Positions 26,183-35,596 of a stretch of 64,000 nucleotides of DNA are shown here, in pieces. The stretch lies in contig CACNFT010000005.1 of assembly GCA_902619825.1 (NCBI GenBank), forward strand, positions 1-64,000, read 5' to 3'. The notes under the pieces were generated by a model, which saw only the letters and a program-made list of their open reading frames with translations, was not told the origin of the DNA and did not search any database. The position numbers and the translations under genes are program-made. The stretch's first letter is position 1, and each line of letters starts with the position of its first letter. Source of the stretch: an uncultured Candidatus Actinomarina sp. (GTDB lineage: Bacteria > Actinomycetota > Acidimicrobiia > Actinomarinales > Actinomarinaceae).

Positions 26183-26721
26183 TTACTTGGTGTCCAATCA
26201 TTTTCAAACTCTCTTGCTAACATCCATAAAAAATCAGATAGTCTATTTAAATACACCACTACTTCAGAATCATCTATCTCTAAATGTTTTTGCCATCTTA
26301 CACATTTTCTTTCGGCTCTTCTTGAAACTACCCTAGCCCAATCAAATTTTGCAGAAATATCATTTTCACCAGGAACTACAAAAAATTCAGGTATTCCATT
26401 TTTTTCTTCCAGAAAATCAATATCTTTTTCTAGTTGTAAAATCATTTTTTCTTCAACTAAAGTTTTATCAGGTTCAAGTTTTTTTCTATTTTCTTTTGTT
26501 GTCGCTAATTCAGCTCCAACAATAAACAATTCTCTTTGAATCCTTAATACATTTTCTTGGACTTCAATTGGTAAGTTTTTATCTGCTCGTACTAAGCCAA
26601 GTGCAGCTACAAGTTCATCGACAGATCCGTATGCATCAGGAGCTAAATCATCCTTTGAAACTGCATCACCAAAAAGCATGCGGGTTTCACCTTTATCTCC
26701 TTTTTTTGTATATATCTTCAT
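26179..26721 (-). CDS. Cob(I)yrinic acid a,c-diamide adenosyltransferase, PduO type
   Basis: A 180-residue ATP:cob(I)alamin adenosyltransferase. It starts MKIYTKKGDKGETRML (TKxGDxGxT ATP loop), then GSVDELVAALGLVRA and, near the C terminus, RRAERKCVRW and YLNRLSDFLWMLARE, all PduO-family hallmarks. It makes adenosylcobalamin, the cofactor of methylmalonyl-CoA mutase and class II ribonucleotide reductase. I start it at ATG 26721; a TTG three codons upstream is possible. No corrinoid biosynthesis genes are nearby, so the cell may salvage cobalamin. Confidence 0.9.
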   Translation of the reverse strand: MKIYTKKGDKGETRMLFGDAVSKDDLAPDAYGSVDELVAALGLVRADKNLPIEVQENVLRIQRELFIVGAELATTKENRKKLEPDKTLVEEKMILQLEKDIDFLEEKNGIPEFFVVPGENDISAKFDWARVVSRRAERKCVRWQKHLEIDDSEVVVYLNRLSDFLWMLAREFENDWTPSK

Positions 26722-26737
26722 AATTATCAATATAGTC

Positions 26738-27391
26738 CTAGGACAAAAGTAAAAGACCTCCAGAAGCTCCTAGAGAAACAATTAAGGATAAATAACTCAA
26801 TCCTGTTGACGCCATTACACCAGTATATGATTTTTCGGCCAGTGACCTATACGAGGCAAAAGATAAAATACCAGCAGAGCTATAAAGTACTAAAATTACA
26901 TTTTTAAATATAGAATCAATATCTGGACCAATAATTTCAAAGAATACAAGAAGCAAAATTAATAATGACAAAATGGAACATAGTAATGCTATTTTCATCA
27001 TTCCTTCTTTAGAAATAGTTGGGTCAACTAAAAACCAATGACCAATCATCATAGACGATAATACACCGCTTGTTAGGGAAATAGGAAGAACATAATTTAA
27101 TAAAAATACTGAAATACTTAAATCTAATTTTATAAAAATATCAATATTTAGAATTAAAAAACTTAACCCATAAAAAATAAATTTAAATTTATCTTTTTCA
27201 ATTATTAATGTCAAAGCCAAAATTACTCCTGCAATCAAAGAAAAAAAGCTAAATTTTAATAAAATAACCATCGAAATAATTGAAACAAATAAAATACTAA
27301 AACCTTTTCTAGGATTTATTCGATAATTTGAATAAAGCAAAAATGGAATACAATAAGCCAACAAGACATAAACAAAAAGATTCAATTCCAT
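26738..27391 (-). CDS. Multi-pass membrane protein of unknown function
   Basis: A 217-residue hydrophobic protein with about seven membrane segments and few charged residues, mostly Lys near the N-terminal loops (NYRINPRKGF). No conserved motif is recognised. It lies 16 bases upstream of the adenosyltransferase start on the same strand and only 22 bases from a divergent membrane-protein gene, so the two promoters must overlap or lie within coding sequence. A role in cobalamin use cannot be inferred from position alone. Confidence 0.6.
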   Translation of the reverse strand: MELNLFVYVLLAYCIPFLLYSNYRINPRKGFSILFVSIISMVILLKFSFFSLIAGVILALTLIIEKDKFKFIFYGLSFLILNIDIFIKLDLSISVFLLNYVLPISLTSGVLSSMMIGHWFLVDPTISKEGMMKIALLCSILSLLILLLVFFEIIGPDIDSIFKNVILVLYSSAGILSFASYRSLAEKSYTGVMASTGLSYLSLIVSLGASGGLLLLS

Positions 27392-27413
27392 ATATCTTTT
27401 ACAATAACAATAT

Positions 27414-27758
27414 ATGTTAAAGAATATAAATCTTAAGAAAGCTTTAAGTGCTGTAATGTTATCTTTAAGCTTTATTTACCTTACTAATACATTGTTTGAA
27501 AATAATGAATTATATTTTGATACAAATTTCTTTGTTTCTTTGTCAATCTATTCAATATTGAGCTTTATTGCTTTATATGGATATGATTTAAATAAATTAA
27601 TTGGCTTGATTTTATTCACGTCTATAACTTTTTTATCACCAAATCTCTATCCTGATTATGCTGGAGAACTATTTCCAGTTACTTACGTTGTATTTGCTTT
27701 ATTTCTGACATATTTTATAGGAATGGGAATGTACAAGAAGTGGAAAACGAGTCTGTAA
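27414..27758 (+). CDS. Small membrane protein of unknown function
   Basis: A 114-residue protein with four hydrophobic segments (about 10-27, 38-55, 62-78 and 86-105) and a basic C terminus KKWKTSL. No family is recognised. TACAAT eight bases before the ATG could be a -10 for a nearly leaderless transcript. It is divergent from another membrane-protein gene and is followed 36 bases later by the SpoIID-domain gene, which has its own putative -10. Confidence 0.55.
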   Translation: MLKNINLKKALSAVMLSLSFIYLTNTLFENNELYFDTNFFVSLSIYSILSFIALYGYDLNKLIGLILFTSITFLSPNLYPDYAGELFPVTYVVFALFLTYFIGMGMYKKWKTSL

Positions 27759-27782
27759 TCAAATAAATGATGAATGGTAGGT

Positions 27783-27788
27783 TAGAAT
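27783..27788 (+). promoter_or_regulatory. -10 element (TAGAAT) six bases before the SpoIID-protein start
   Basis: TAGAAT is followed by six bases and the ATG at 27795, with no Shine-Dalgarno. It has the same sequence and spacing as the elements before sufB and the acyl-CoA dehydrogenase gene, suggesting leaderless transcription. Confidence 0.45.
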
Positions 27789-27794
27789 AGAATA

Positions 27795-30752
27795 ATGTTA
27801 CGGGGCCTAATTAAAAAATCCATATTAATTTTTATTGGAGCTTTTTTTCTTTCTTTATCTATTCAATCTGAGGCATATTCTTTCACAAATATAAAATATG
27901 ACACTAATTTTTATTGTGCAGATAATGCAGTAGCTCCTCTTGACTCTGTAATGGATATACAAACATACCTAAACTGTAATGGATTTAGTCCAGGACCAAT
28001 TGACGGAGTTGCTGGAGGGCGAACAACTACTGCCATAAAAACTTTTCAAGCCTCTGTAGGCCTTACAGCTGATGGTGTTGTTGGGCCTGCAACTAAACAA
28101 GCTATGAGAAGTTACAGTGCTGTTACGTTCACATTTACCGGCAGCGGTTGGGGTCATGGAGTGGGTCTTAGTCAATATGGAACTAAAGGCCTCACCGAAC
28201 TTGGAGCAAGTTTCTGCAGTAATAGTAGTTCATGTAATTCTGACGAGGTAGTTAAGTATTATTTTCAAGGTACAAATGTAAAAAATTTAGGTGATATTTC
28301 ATTGTCATCACCAGATATTGTGTCTAACAACAATGCTTTGTGGGTTGGCTTAGCAAGAAATGCAAAAAATATATCACTCACTACATTGCCTTCATCAAGT
28401 CCTCCAAGCCTTCAGATCTGCCAGGATGGTTTATCAAACACAGCAGGTGTTCAGTTGTTTCTTACATCTAGGGGTTTTGAACCAGGTCCAATCGATGGTG
28501 CTTATGGAGATAGGACTGCTGATGCTATTCGAAGTTATCAAGCTTCAGTTGGTCTTGGTCAAACAGGATCAATCAATGATGAGCTGATGAGCAAGATTAA
28601 GTCTGATGCATCAAGTGATGGTCCCTGCGAATCAATTTGGGGTCCATTAAAAATTGGTGGTGGAGCAACAATAAATATCATAAACAATGGTAATGAATGT
28701 TATATGACAGGACACCCATTGGTACCAAAAATAAGGGCAAGTTGCAACATTGGTGTGAAATGGAGTGATGGAGGAAGAATTAGAGTTGGACCAAGAGAGC
28801 ATAAGCATGGCATTTTAAAATTGAGAAATAAAAATGTTTCTTCAGGTTTTCACGTTGCATTAGCAGTAAATCTAGAAAAATATCTATACGGATTAGCGGA
28901 AATGCCTTCAAATTGGAATGTAAAAGCTCTCGAAGCACAGGCTTTGGTAGGAAGAAGTTACGCAGTCTTTCATTATCTTGATGAAAATATTCCATCAGCA
29001 TCTACAAACCTTGATGCTGGCTTAAGTGAAAAACAAAAAGCATATTGCTGGTGTCATATTGGATCTACAGCTTCAAGCCAATATTACTATGGCTACTTAA
29101 AAGAGATATCAGGTCCCAATTGGGTACAAGCTGTAAATAATACCTCTGGAAAAGTGATTACCTATGATGGTTCCTATACAAGAAGTAGTGTAATTCAGGC
29201 ATTTTATTCATCATCTACAGGTGGAAAAACAAATACAAATGTTGTTGGATTTGGCTCAGCTACGCCATGGCCATATCTTCAGACTGTAGATGATCCGTGG
29301 TCAATAGATAATAGAGTTGGTAACGCAAAAGCAGCTTGGTCATTCGACTTTAATACCTATCAACTTTCAAAAAATATTTTATGTGGAGATACTCCTTGCT
29401 TTGATGCTTTAACTGATATTTATGTATCTTCAGCTGCTGAGTCAGGAGCAGCTTTAGAAGTAACAATGAAAGGTTTTAAAAATGGTTCACCTAAGTCTGT
29501 TACGAAGTCTGGGAGAAATATCAAATCTCAACTAGGGTTTAGATCTCATTATTTTAAAACATCTAGTAATTCAGATATTTCTAATTTAAAAGTCGGACCA
29601 GTTCAAGCAAATGCTTCATCGAGTAATGATGGCACAGAAAATCTCTCATCTGGTGAAACAGCACAGTATGCAACTTCCTTCGCAGGATTTAGTTATATGG
29701 CTAAAGGAGGATTAATTAATGAATGTGATGGAAATTCATCGGGTTGCCAAGCCAAAACTTTAACTCGAGAAGAAGCAGCAGCAATAGTTACGGTAGTAGG
29801 TGGAGTGTCTCAAGATTCTCCAAATGCTTATAGTGATGATGATCAAAGCATTTATCAGTCTGCAATAAATGGATTGCCGTATTACGGAATGCAAGTTTGT
29901 TTTGGAAGTCCATTTGAAATTCTTCCTAAAGAAACTGTAGCTAGAGATGAGTTTGCATGTTTATTAGTTAAATCAATAAAGGCCGGAGCAACAACAAACC
30001 TTTCTGGTTCTATTGACAAATACTCGGATGAGGGTGCAAGTAAATGGACAAATGAAATAAATACTTTAGCGGCAAACGATGTAATACCTCCATGTAGTTC
30101 ATTAAGTGATAAATTTTGTCCAAGTAGAAAAATTTCAATTGGAGAAGTCGCTTATATAATGGACAAGCTTGTTGGCAAGTCTCTTGTTTCAAGCGATTTG
30201 TTTAATTCTTCTCCATTTAATAACTCTTGGGAACCTTCTGGTGGCGAAGTTGAAAATGTAGCCGAAACTGCTGTTTCAAATCCAAATGCAGGAAATGACT
30301 CTTGTGTTCCCAAAGACAACTCGGCAATCATTATCAATTCAGTACTAGACGTCCAACAATTTCTTGTAAACAATGGATTTAATCCGGGACCTGTAGATGG
30401 ACAATCTGGTCCAAAAACAAAAGCCGCAATAAAAGAGTTCCAACAAAAAAATGCTTTATTTGCTGATGGAATTGTCGGTAACAAAACAAAAGCTGCAATG
30501 AAAGCTTACACTGGTTGCGAATCAGGAAATGTTTGTAAAGCAAGGGACAATACTGGTGCGAAACTAGATAGCGTTGCAGGAGTTCAAACATTTTTAGCAA
30601 ATAACGGATTTAATCCTGGAATCATTGATGGAGAAATGGGTTCTTATACGAGAGAAGCAATTAAAGCATTCCAAAGAAAAGTTGATTTAATTCCTGATGG
30701 AGTTGCAGGCACAAGAACCAAAAATGCAATGAAAGCTTATACAGGTTGTTAA
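27795..30752 (+). CDS. Secreted SpoIID/LytB-domain protein with four peptidoglycan-binding modules and an SLH-like region
   Basis: A 985-residue exported protein with a signal peptide at about 1-30. Module order: PG-binding-1 (about 55-108), the GWGHGVGLSQYG motif (about 117-128), a second PG-binding module (about 210-270), the SpoIID core (about 320-590, including EMPSNWNVKALEAQALVGRS and AFYSSSTGGKT), an SLH-like region with paired Cys (about 625-805), and two PG-binding modules (about 845-905 and 920-985). Each PG module carries a GFxPGxIDGxxGxxT core. SpoIID proteins are lytic transglycosylases acting on denuded glycan, so this is probably a cell-wall remodelling enzyme. The QYG motif lies N-terminal to the core, as in other actinobacterial members. 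Confidence 0.85.
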   Translation: MLRGLIKKSILIFIGAFFLSLSIQSEAYSFTNIKYDTNFYCADNAVAPLDSVMDIQTYLNCNGFSPGPIDGVAGGRTTTAIKTFQASVGLTADGVVGPATKQAMRSYSAVTFTFTGSGWGHGVGLSQYGTKGLTELGASFCSNSSSCNSDEVVKYYFQGTNVKNLGDISLSSPDIVSNNNALWVGLARNAKNISLTTLPSSSPPSLQICQDGLSNTAGVQLFLTSRGFEPGPIDGAYGDRTADAIRSYQASVGLGQTGSINDELMSKIKSDASSDGPCESIWGPLKIGGGATINIINNGNECYMTGHPLVPKIRASCNIGVKWSDGGRIRVGPREHKHGILKLRNKNVSSGFHVALAVNLEKYLYGLAEMPSNWNVKALEAQALVGRSYAVFHYLDENIPSASTNLDAGLSEKQKAYCWCHIGSTASSQYYYGYLKEISGPNWVQAVNNTSGKVITYDGSYTRSSVIQAFYSSSTGGKTNTNVVGFGSATPWPYLQTVDDPWSIDNRVGNAKAAWSFDFNTYQLSKNILCGDTPCFDALTDIYVSSAAESGAALEVTMKGFKNGSPKSVTKSGRNIKSQLGFRSHYFKTSSNSDISNLKVGPVQANASSSNDGTENLSSGETAQYATSFAGFSYMAKGGLINECDGNSSGCQAKTLTREEAAAIVTVVGGVSQDSPNAYSDDDQSIYQSAINGLPYYGMQVCFGSPFEILPKETVARDEFACLLVKSIKAGATTNLSGSIDKYSDEGASKWTNEINTLAANDVIPPCSSLSDKFCPSRKISIGEVAYIMDKLVGKSLVSSDLFNSSPFNNSWEPSGGEVENVAETAVSNPNAGNDSCVPKDNSAIIINSVLDVQQFLVNNGFNPGPVDGQSGPKTKAAIKEFQQKNALFADGIVGNKTKAAMKAYTGCESGNVCKARDNTGAKLDSVAGVQTFLANNGFNPGIIDGEMGSYTREAIKAFQRKVDLIPDGVAGTRTKNAMKAYTGC

Positions 30753-32662
30753 TTCAATAAACTTCTTATTTCATCACTAATTTTTTTGGCACTTAAGCTA
30801 AATCTTTCAGTTAGCGCTTCAATTGGAGCTGATTCTCCGAAAGAATCAATTGAAAATGATTTTGTAATATTTTCAATGTATGAATCCCAACCTGTTGATC
30901 TTCCAAGTTCAAGTGTAAAAATATTTTGATTGAGATTTAAGGACTCTATCCTCTCTTTATTTGTCTTGTTAAGAATAGGAGCACTTATTATCTGCACAGA
31001 TAAATCTTTTAAGTTTTTACTTATTGCAACAGCAAGCTCGAGTTCAGAACCAGTCGCAACCAAAGTAATATCTTTACCAGGCAAAAATTCATAAGCACCT
31101 GTAAGAAAATCCTCATAGCTAACATCATTATCAAAAAATTTCATGTTCTGTCTTGATAAAATTATTGCTTTAGGATTATCTCTTTTTTCTAATGCATATC
31201 TATAAGAATGAATTAATTCCATGCTGTTTGATGGCCTGATAACATCAAGATTAGGTATCAGTCTTAGTGACATTAAATGTTCAATAGGCTGATGTGTTGG
31301 TCCATCCTCTCCAAGATATATTGAATCATGAGTGAATATAAATAACGAATTAACATTCATCAAAGATGCTAATCGCATACTTGGCCTCATATAATCGGAG
31401 AAAACTAAAAAAGTTGATCCATATGGCATTAAATTACTATGTAATGCAAGACCGTTAACAATTCCACCCATTGCATGTTCTCTAATTCCAAATTCAATAC
31501 TGTTTCCTCCGAAATTATTTGAGCCGAAGGTATTATCACTTATTATTTGTTTTGTTGAAGCAGCTAAATCTGCAGATCCACCAATAATAAATTTGTTAGA
31601 TAAACCATATTCATTCAATATTTTGCCACCGACAACCCTTGAAGCTTCATCGCTTGACCATTCCAATTCAACCGCTGAGGTTTCAAAATTATTAAACTGG
31701 TTCCACAATTGCCTAAAATTCTTGTCAGATTGAAGTTTCGATTCTAAGTTAGCTTTCCATTCATCAAATTTTGAATTATCGTTTTCTCTTTTTTCATAGA
31801 AATATGAATAAATTTGCGAATTATGAATAAATGGATCACCCGAAAACCCAATATTCTTTAAAAAAAGCTCGAATTCATTTTCACCCAGTGGAGAACCATG
31901 AACTCCACTTGTGTTTTCTTTATTTGGAGCGTATTTACCGATTGTTGATTTAGAAATAATCAATGTTGGCTTATTGGTAACACTTTTTGCAGATTCAACT
32001 GCGTCAATAATTTCATTTTCATTATGTGCATCAATTTCGAGCACATCCCATCCCATCGAAATAAATTTATGTTTTTGGTTAGTGACTGACACTTGTGTAA
32101 CATTTCCGTCAATAGAAATGTTGTTGTCATCAAAAAAGTAAATTAGTTTACCGAGTTCCCATAATCCAGCTAGTTCTGCAGCCTCAGTTGATATACCCTC
32201 CATTAAATCACCATCAGAAACAATCCCGTAAATATGATGGTCTACAACATCCTCTCCAAAGACAGAGGCTAGATATCTCTCAGCTACTGCCAAGCCTACG
32301 CCATTTGCAAATCCTTGTCCGAGTGGTCCTGTAGTTGTATCTATTCCAATTTCAAAATCTTTTTCTGGATGTCCTGCAGTTTTTGATCCTAATTGTCTAA
32401 AATTCTTTATTTCATCTATAGATATATCGAATCCATTAAAGTGTAAAAGACTATATAGAAGCATTGAACCGTGTCCTGCGCTTAAAACAAATCTATCCCG
32501 ATTGATCCAGTCTGGATTTTTATTCGATACTTTTAAGAAGTTTTTGTACAAAACAACTCCAACATCCGCCATACCTAGTGGCATACCAGGATGTCCAGAG
32601 TTTGCTCTTTCAACAGCGGCAGCAGAAAGAACTCTTATTGATTTTGTTACATCGTCAAACAT
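30749..32662 (-). CDS. tkt: Transketolase
   Basis: A 637-residue thiamine-diphosphate enzyme of the pentose phosphate pathway. The N terminus SAAAVERANSGHPGMPLGMAD, the TPP site GDGDLMEGISTEAAELAGLW (SDGDLMEG) and the pyrimidine-binding part FGIREHAMGGIVNG are typical, as is THDSIYLGEDGPTHQPIEHL. Length is near the family norm. It lies 21 bases after the LipB-LipA gene and closes the lpdA-E1-E2-lipBA operon; all but lipBA and E2 in that unit share TPP or central-carbon substrates. It is convergent with the SpoIID gene with a 4-base overlap. Confidence 0.95.
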   Translation of the reverse strand: MFDDVTKSIRVLSAAAVERANSGHPGMPLGMADVGVVLYKNFLKVSNKNPDWINRDRFVLSAGHGSMLLYSLLHFNGFDISIDEIKNFRQLGSKTAGHPEKDFEIGIDTTTGPLGQGFANGVGLAVAERYLASVFGEDVVDHHIYGIVSDGDLMEGISTEAAELAGLWELGKLIYFFDDNNISIDGNVTQVSVTNQKHKFISMGWDVLEIDAHNENEIIDAVESAKSVTNKPTLIISKSTIGKYAPNKENTSGVHGSPLGENEFELFLKNIGFSGDPFIHNSQIYSYFYEKRENDNSKFDEWKANLESKLQSDKNFRQLWNQFNNFETSAVELEWSSDEASRVVGGKILNEYGLSNKFIIGGSADLAASTKQIISDNTFGSNNFGGNSIEFGIREHAMGGIVNGLALHSNLMPYGSTFLVFSDYMRPSMRLASLMNVNSLFIFTHDSIYLGEDGPTHQPIEHLMSLRLIPNLDVIRPSNSMELIHSYRYALEKRDNPKAIILSRQNMKFFDNDVSYEDFLTGAYEFLPGKDITLVATGSELELAVAISKNLKDLSVQIISAPILNKTNKERIESLNLNQNIFTLELGRSTGWDSYIENITKSFSIDSFGESAPIEALTERFSLSAKKISDEIRSLLN

Positions 32663-32683
32663 TGCTCTAAGTATATTTATATA

Positions 32684-34330
32684 TCAAACAGAGGCAAAGG
32701 AATCTTTTGCATGATATGAAGATCTTACAAGAGGTCCTGATTCAATATGTGGGATACCAAGCTCTTGGCCGATAGTTTTATATTGTTCAAATTCTTCTTC
32801 TGATACATATCTATCAATTAACCTATGTCTTTGTGTAGGTCTTAAATACTGTCCAATAGTGACAATATCTATATTGATACGAGATAAATCCTTAAGTACT
32901 GCTATTACCTCTTCAAATTCTTCACCCATGCCAACAATTAAACCAGTCTTGGTCTTTCCGAGAAAATGAGATTCCTTAGCATATTGAAGTAGAGCTAGAG
33001 AACGACCATAAGATGCGGCTGTTCTTATTTCTCTTTGAAGGCGTGGAACAGTTTCTAAATTATGATTCAATACTTCAGGATTGGCATTTATGATATTATC
33101 TATCGCCTCTTTACTACCTTTAAAATCAGGAATTAAGACCTCAATGGATGTTTGATTGTTTTTAAGTCTGACCTCATCAATGGTTTTTGCAAAAAATGCA
33201 GAGCCTCCATCATCAAGATCATCTCTATTTACAGAGGTTATAACAGCGTGGGTAAGGCCCATAATTTTTACACTTTCTGCGACTCTATAAGGTTCATCCA
33301 TATCCAAATCAAATGGTTTTCCTGTATTTACATCACAAAATCCACATGCTCTTGTACAGGTATCACCCATAATCATAAATGTTGCAGTACCCATGGACCA
33401 ACACTCATAAATATTTGGACATGATGCTTCTTCACAAACTGTGTTAAGCCGTTTTTCTTTAATTAAACTTTTTAGTGAGAGGTAATCTTTACCAAGGTTG
33501 GCTTTGACTTTCATCCATTCCGGTCTCTCTGGTTCACTTTTAACTGATGAATTTAAAGTAATTGGAACGGAGTTTTTAGAGGCATTGAACACACCATTGT
33601 TTACCAGTTGATCAATATGAAATTCCTTTTTCTTTTTTAATTGTCTTGGGGTAAATTGAGAAAACTGTTTATCTACTTTCTCATATTTAAATATTTCAAC
33701 AAATTTTCTTGAAATTATTTCGGTAACTTCTTTAAATGAAACTGTCTCATCATATTGCTGGATAGAAACTACATGTTCATCACTGCTTCCACACGGATTT
33801 ATAAAATCAAACCCTTTTGTATTTTCACTTATGTTTAATGAGAATCCGTGAAGTGTTGTCCATTTACTGACTTTTATTCCAATAGAAGCAATTTTTCCTT
33901 CTTTGGTCCATACTCCAGTGTCATCAGTTTTTGAGAAAGCCTCTATTGATAGTTCAGCAAGTGTATCAATAATTACATTTTCAATTTTACGCACAAAAGG
34001 AACTACTTTTTTTGGATCATCTAATCTAATTATTGGATATCCAATTAATTGACCATCGCCATGAAAGGTTATATCTCCCCCTCTATCTGTTTCAAAAAAT
34101 TCAATATTATTTTCATTAAGTATATTTTTTGAAACTAGTAAATTGTTGATATCTCCTGATCTTCCAATTGTCACTACATTATTATGTTCTAACAAAAGTA
34201 AGTAATCGAATGGTGAACTTTCTTGACTAGTAGCTGAATGAAGACCTTTTTGAAGAATATAGGCTTCTCCATAAGGTAATTTTCCTAACCATCTAATGTT
34301 TAATTCTCTCAAGATATTTCCTGAGACCAA
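32684..34330 (-). CDS. Fused octanoyltransferase LipB - lipoyl synthase LipA
   Basis: A 548-residue protein covering both steps of lipoate assembly. Residues about 1-215 are LipB: RGGDITFHGDGQ at 83-94, the catalytic Lys147 in KIASIGIK and Cys180 in FDFINPCG. A lysine-rich linker (about 220-270) leads to LipA: auxiliary cluster Cys299, Cys304 and Cys310; radical-SAM cluster Cys325, Cys329 and Cys332 (CTRACGFC); and the C-terminal RSSYHA. Both halves look complete. The start lies inside the end of the E2 gene (22-base overlap), so the lipoylating enzyme is coupled to its substrate. I found no stop or frameshift between the halves. Confidence 0.93.
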   Translation of the reverse strand: MVSGNILRELNIRWLGKLPYGEAYILQKGLHSATSQESSPFDYLLLLEHNNVVTIGRSGDINNLLVSKNILNENNIEFFETDRGGDITFHGDGQLIGYPIIRLDDPKKVVPFVRKIENVIIDTLAELSIEAFSKTDDTGVWTKEGKIASIGIKVSKWTTLHGFSLNISENTKGFDFINPCGSSDEHVVSIQQYDETVSFKEVTEIISRKFVEIFKYEKVDKQFSQFTPRQLKKKKEFHIDQLVNNGVFNASKNSVPITLNSSVKSEPERPEWMKVKANLGKDYLSLKSLIKEKRLNTVCEEASCPNIYECWSMGTATFMIMGDTCTRACGFCDVNTGKPFDLDMDEPYRVAESVKIMGLTHAVITSVNRDDLDDGGSAFFAKTIDEVRLKNNQTSIEVLIPDFKGSKEAIDNIINANPEVLNHNLETVPRLQREIRTAASYGRSLALLQYAKESHFLGKTKTGLIVGMGEEFEEVIAVLKDLSRINIDIVTIGQYLRPTQRHRLIDRYVSEEEFEQYKTIGQELGIPHIESGPLVRSSYHAKDSFASV

Positions 34331-35592
34331 TCTGTATTTTCAAGCTTATTTTTAATTGAATTTAAAAACATCAGAGCTGTAGACCCATCAAAAGCTCTAT
34401 GATCCCAAGTTAAACTCAATATTCCAACGTGACGAATTGCAATTGAGTCGGAACCATCATCCATCTCTAAAACTACTGGTCGTTTTTTAACTGACTCAGT
34501 TGAGAGTATTGCTACATTCGGCTGATTTATAATCGGTGAAGTAAGAAAGGAGTTGAATGATCCATTATTTGATATGGTAAAGGTACTTCCTGTTACATCG
34601 TCTAGATTATATTTTCCATCCCTCAATAGCTTTGAAATTTCAGATATTTTTCTTGCGGTACCTTTTAAATTATAGGAATCAGCTTCTCTGATAGTTCCAA
34701 CAAGAAGCCCTTCTTGATTTATATCAACTGCAATGCCTAGTTCAATATTTTCATAAACTGTATGAACTCCTTTTTCCAAATCAAATGAACTATTTACTAC
34801 TGAATGCTCTCTTAATGCACTAACAACAGCTGTTGCAATAAATGGCAAATAAGTTAATGAAAAATTATTTTCTTCCTTAAATTTATTCTTTACTTTGCTT
34901 CTTATGTTTTCCACATTTTCGAAATCTACCTCTACTGATGTCATCACATGTGCAGATGTTTGTTTTGATAAAATCATATTTTCAGCAATTTTTTTCCTCA
35001 ACCTTGGAATCTCTGAAGTACCAATTTCAGCAGATTTTGATTGCGTCATTGAGGGTTTTGTTTGACTGCTAATTTTTCCAGATCCGTTGTTTATAAAATG
35101 ATCAATATCTTTTCTTGTAACCCTGCCGTCTTTACCTGTTCCCTGTACAGATTCTAAATCAATGTTATTCTCTGATGCCAACCTTCTGACTACTGGTGAG
35201 ACTTTACCAATATTTTTTAATTTAGTTATTGGCTGATCTTTTTCTACAACTTCTTTATTTTCTTCAATTTCTTGAACTGGATTTTGATCAGTTGGAGCTT
35301 CTACAACCTCTTCAACCACATCATTGGTATCATTTATAACATCTTCTGACGACTCTTCTCCATCCAATTCAAGTAATGGAGAACCAACTTCTACAGTTTC
35401 ACCCTCCTCGACTAATAATGCAGAAACTGTTCCAGAAAAGGGACTTGGAACTTCAGTATCAACTTTATCTGTAGAAATTTCTAATATTGGATCATCTTCT
35501 TTTATTGAATCTCCAACATTTACAAGCCATCGGAGTATCGTACCCTCAGTTACAGTTTCGCCAAGCTGTGGCATAGTTATGCGTTCACTCAT
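34309..35592 (-). CDS. 2-oxoacid dehydrogenase E2 component (dihydrolipoamide acyltransferase)
   Basis: A 427-residue E2. One lipoyl domain (residues 1-77) carries the modified Lys43 in EISTDKVDTEVPSP. An acidic linker is followed by a peripheral-subunit-binding domain (about 129-166, VSPVVRRLASENNIDL and GKDGRVTRKDI). The catalytic domain (about 200-427) ends in SLTWDHRAFDG with His398 and Asp402. E1 lies 4 bases upstream, and lipBA overlaps downstream. Substrate class (pyruvate, branched-chain 2-oxoacid or 2-oxoglutarate) is not fixed by these motifs. Confidence 0.92.
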   Translation of the reverse strand: MSERITMPQLGETVTEGTILRWLVNVGDSIKEDDPILEISTDKVDTEVPSPFSGTVSALLVEEGETVEVGSPLLELDGEESSEDVINDTNDVVEEVVEAPTDQNPVQEIEENKEVVEKDQPITKLKNIGKVSPVVRRLASENNIDLESVQGTGKDGRVTRKDIDHFINNGSGKISSQTKPSMTQSKSAEIGTSEIPRLRKKIAENMILSKQTSAHVMTSVEVDFENVENIRSKVKNKFKEENNFSLTYLPFIATAVVSALREHSVVNSSFDLEKGVHTVYENIELGIAVDINQEGLLVGTIREADSYNLKGTARKISEISKLLRDGKYNLDDVTGSTFTISNNGSFNSFLTSPIINQPNVAILSTESVKKRPVVLEMDDGSDSIAIRHVGILSLTWDHRAFDGSTALMFLNSIKNKLENTDWSQEIS

Positions 35593-35596
35593 ATAT

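Noticed and set aside
30152-30484. 110-codon minus-strand open frame opposite the SpoIID-protein gene
   Set aside because: It mirrors the PG-binding repeats and has no independent support.
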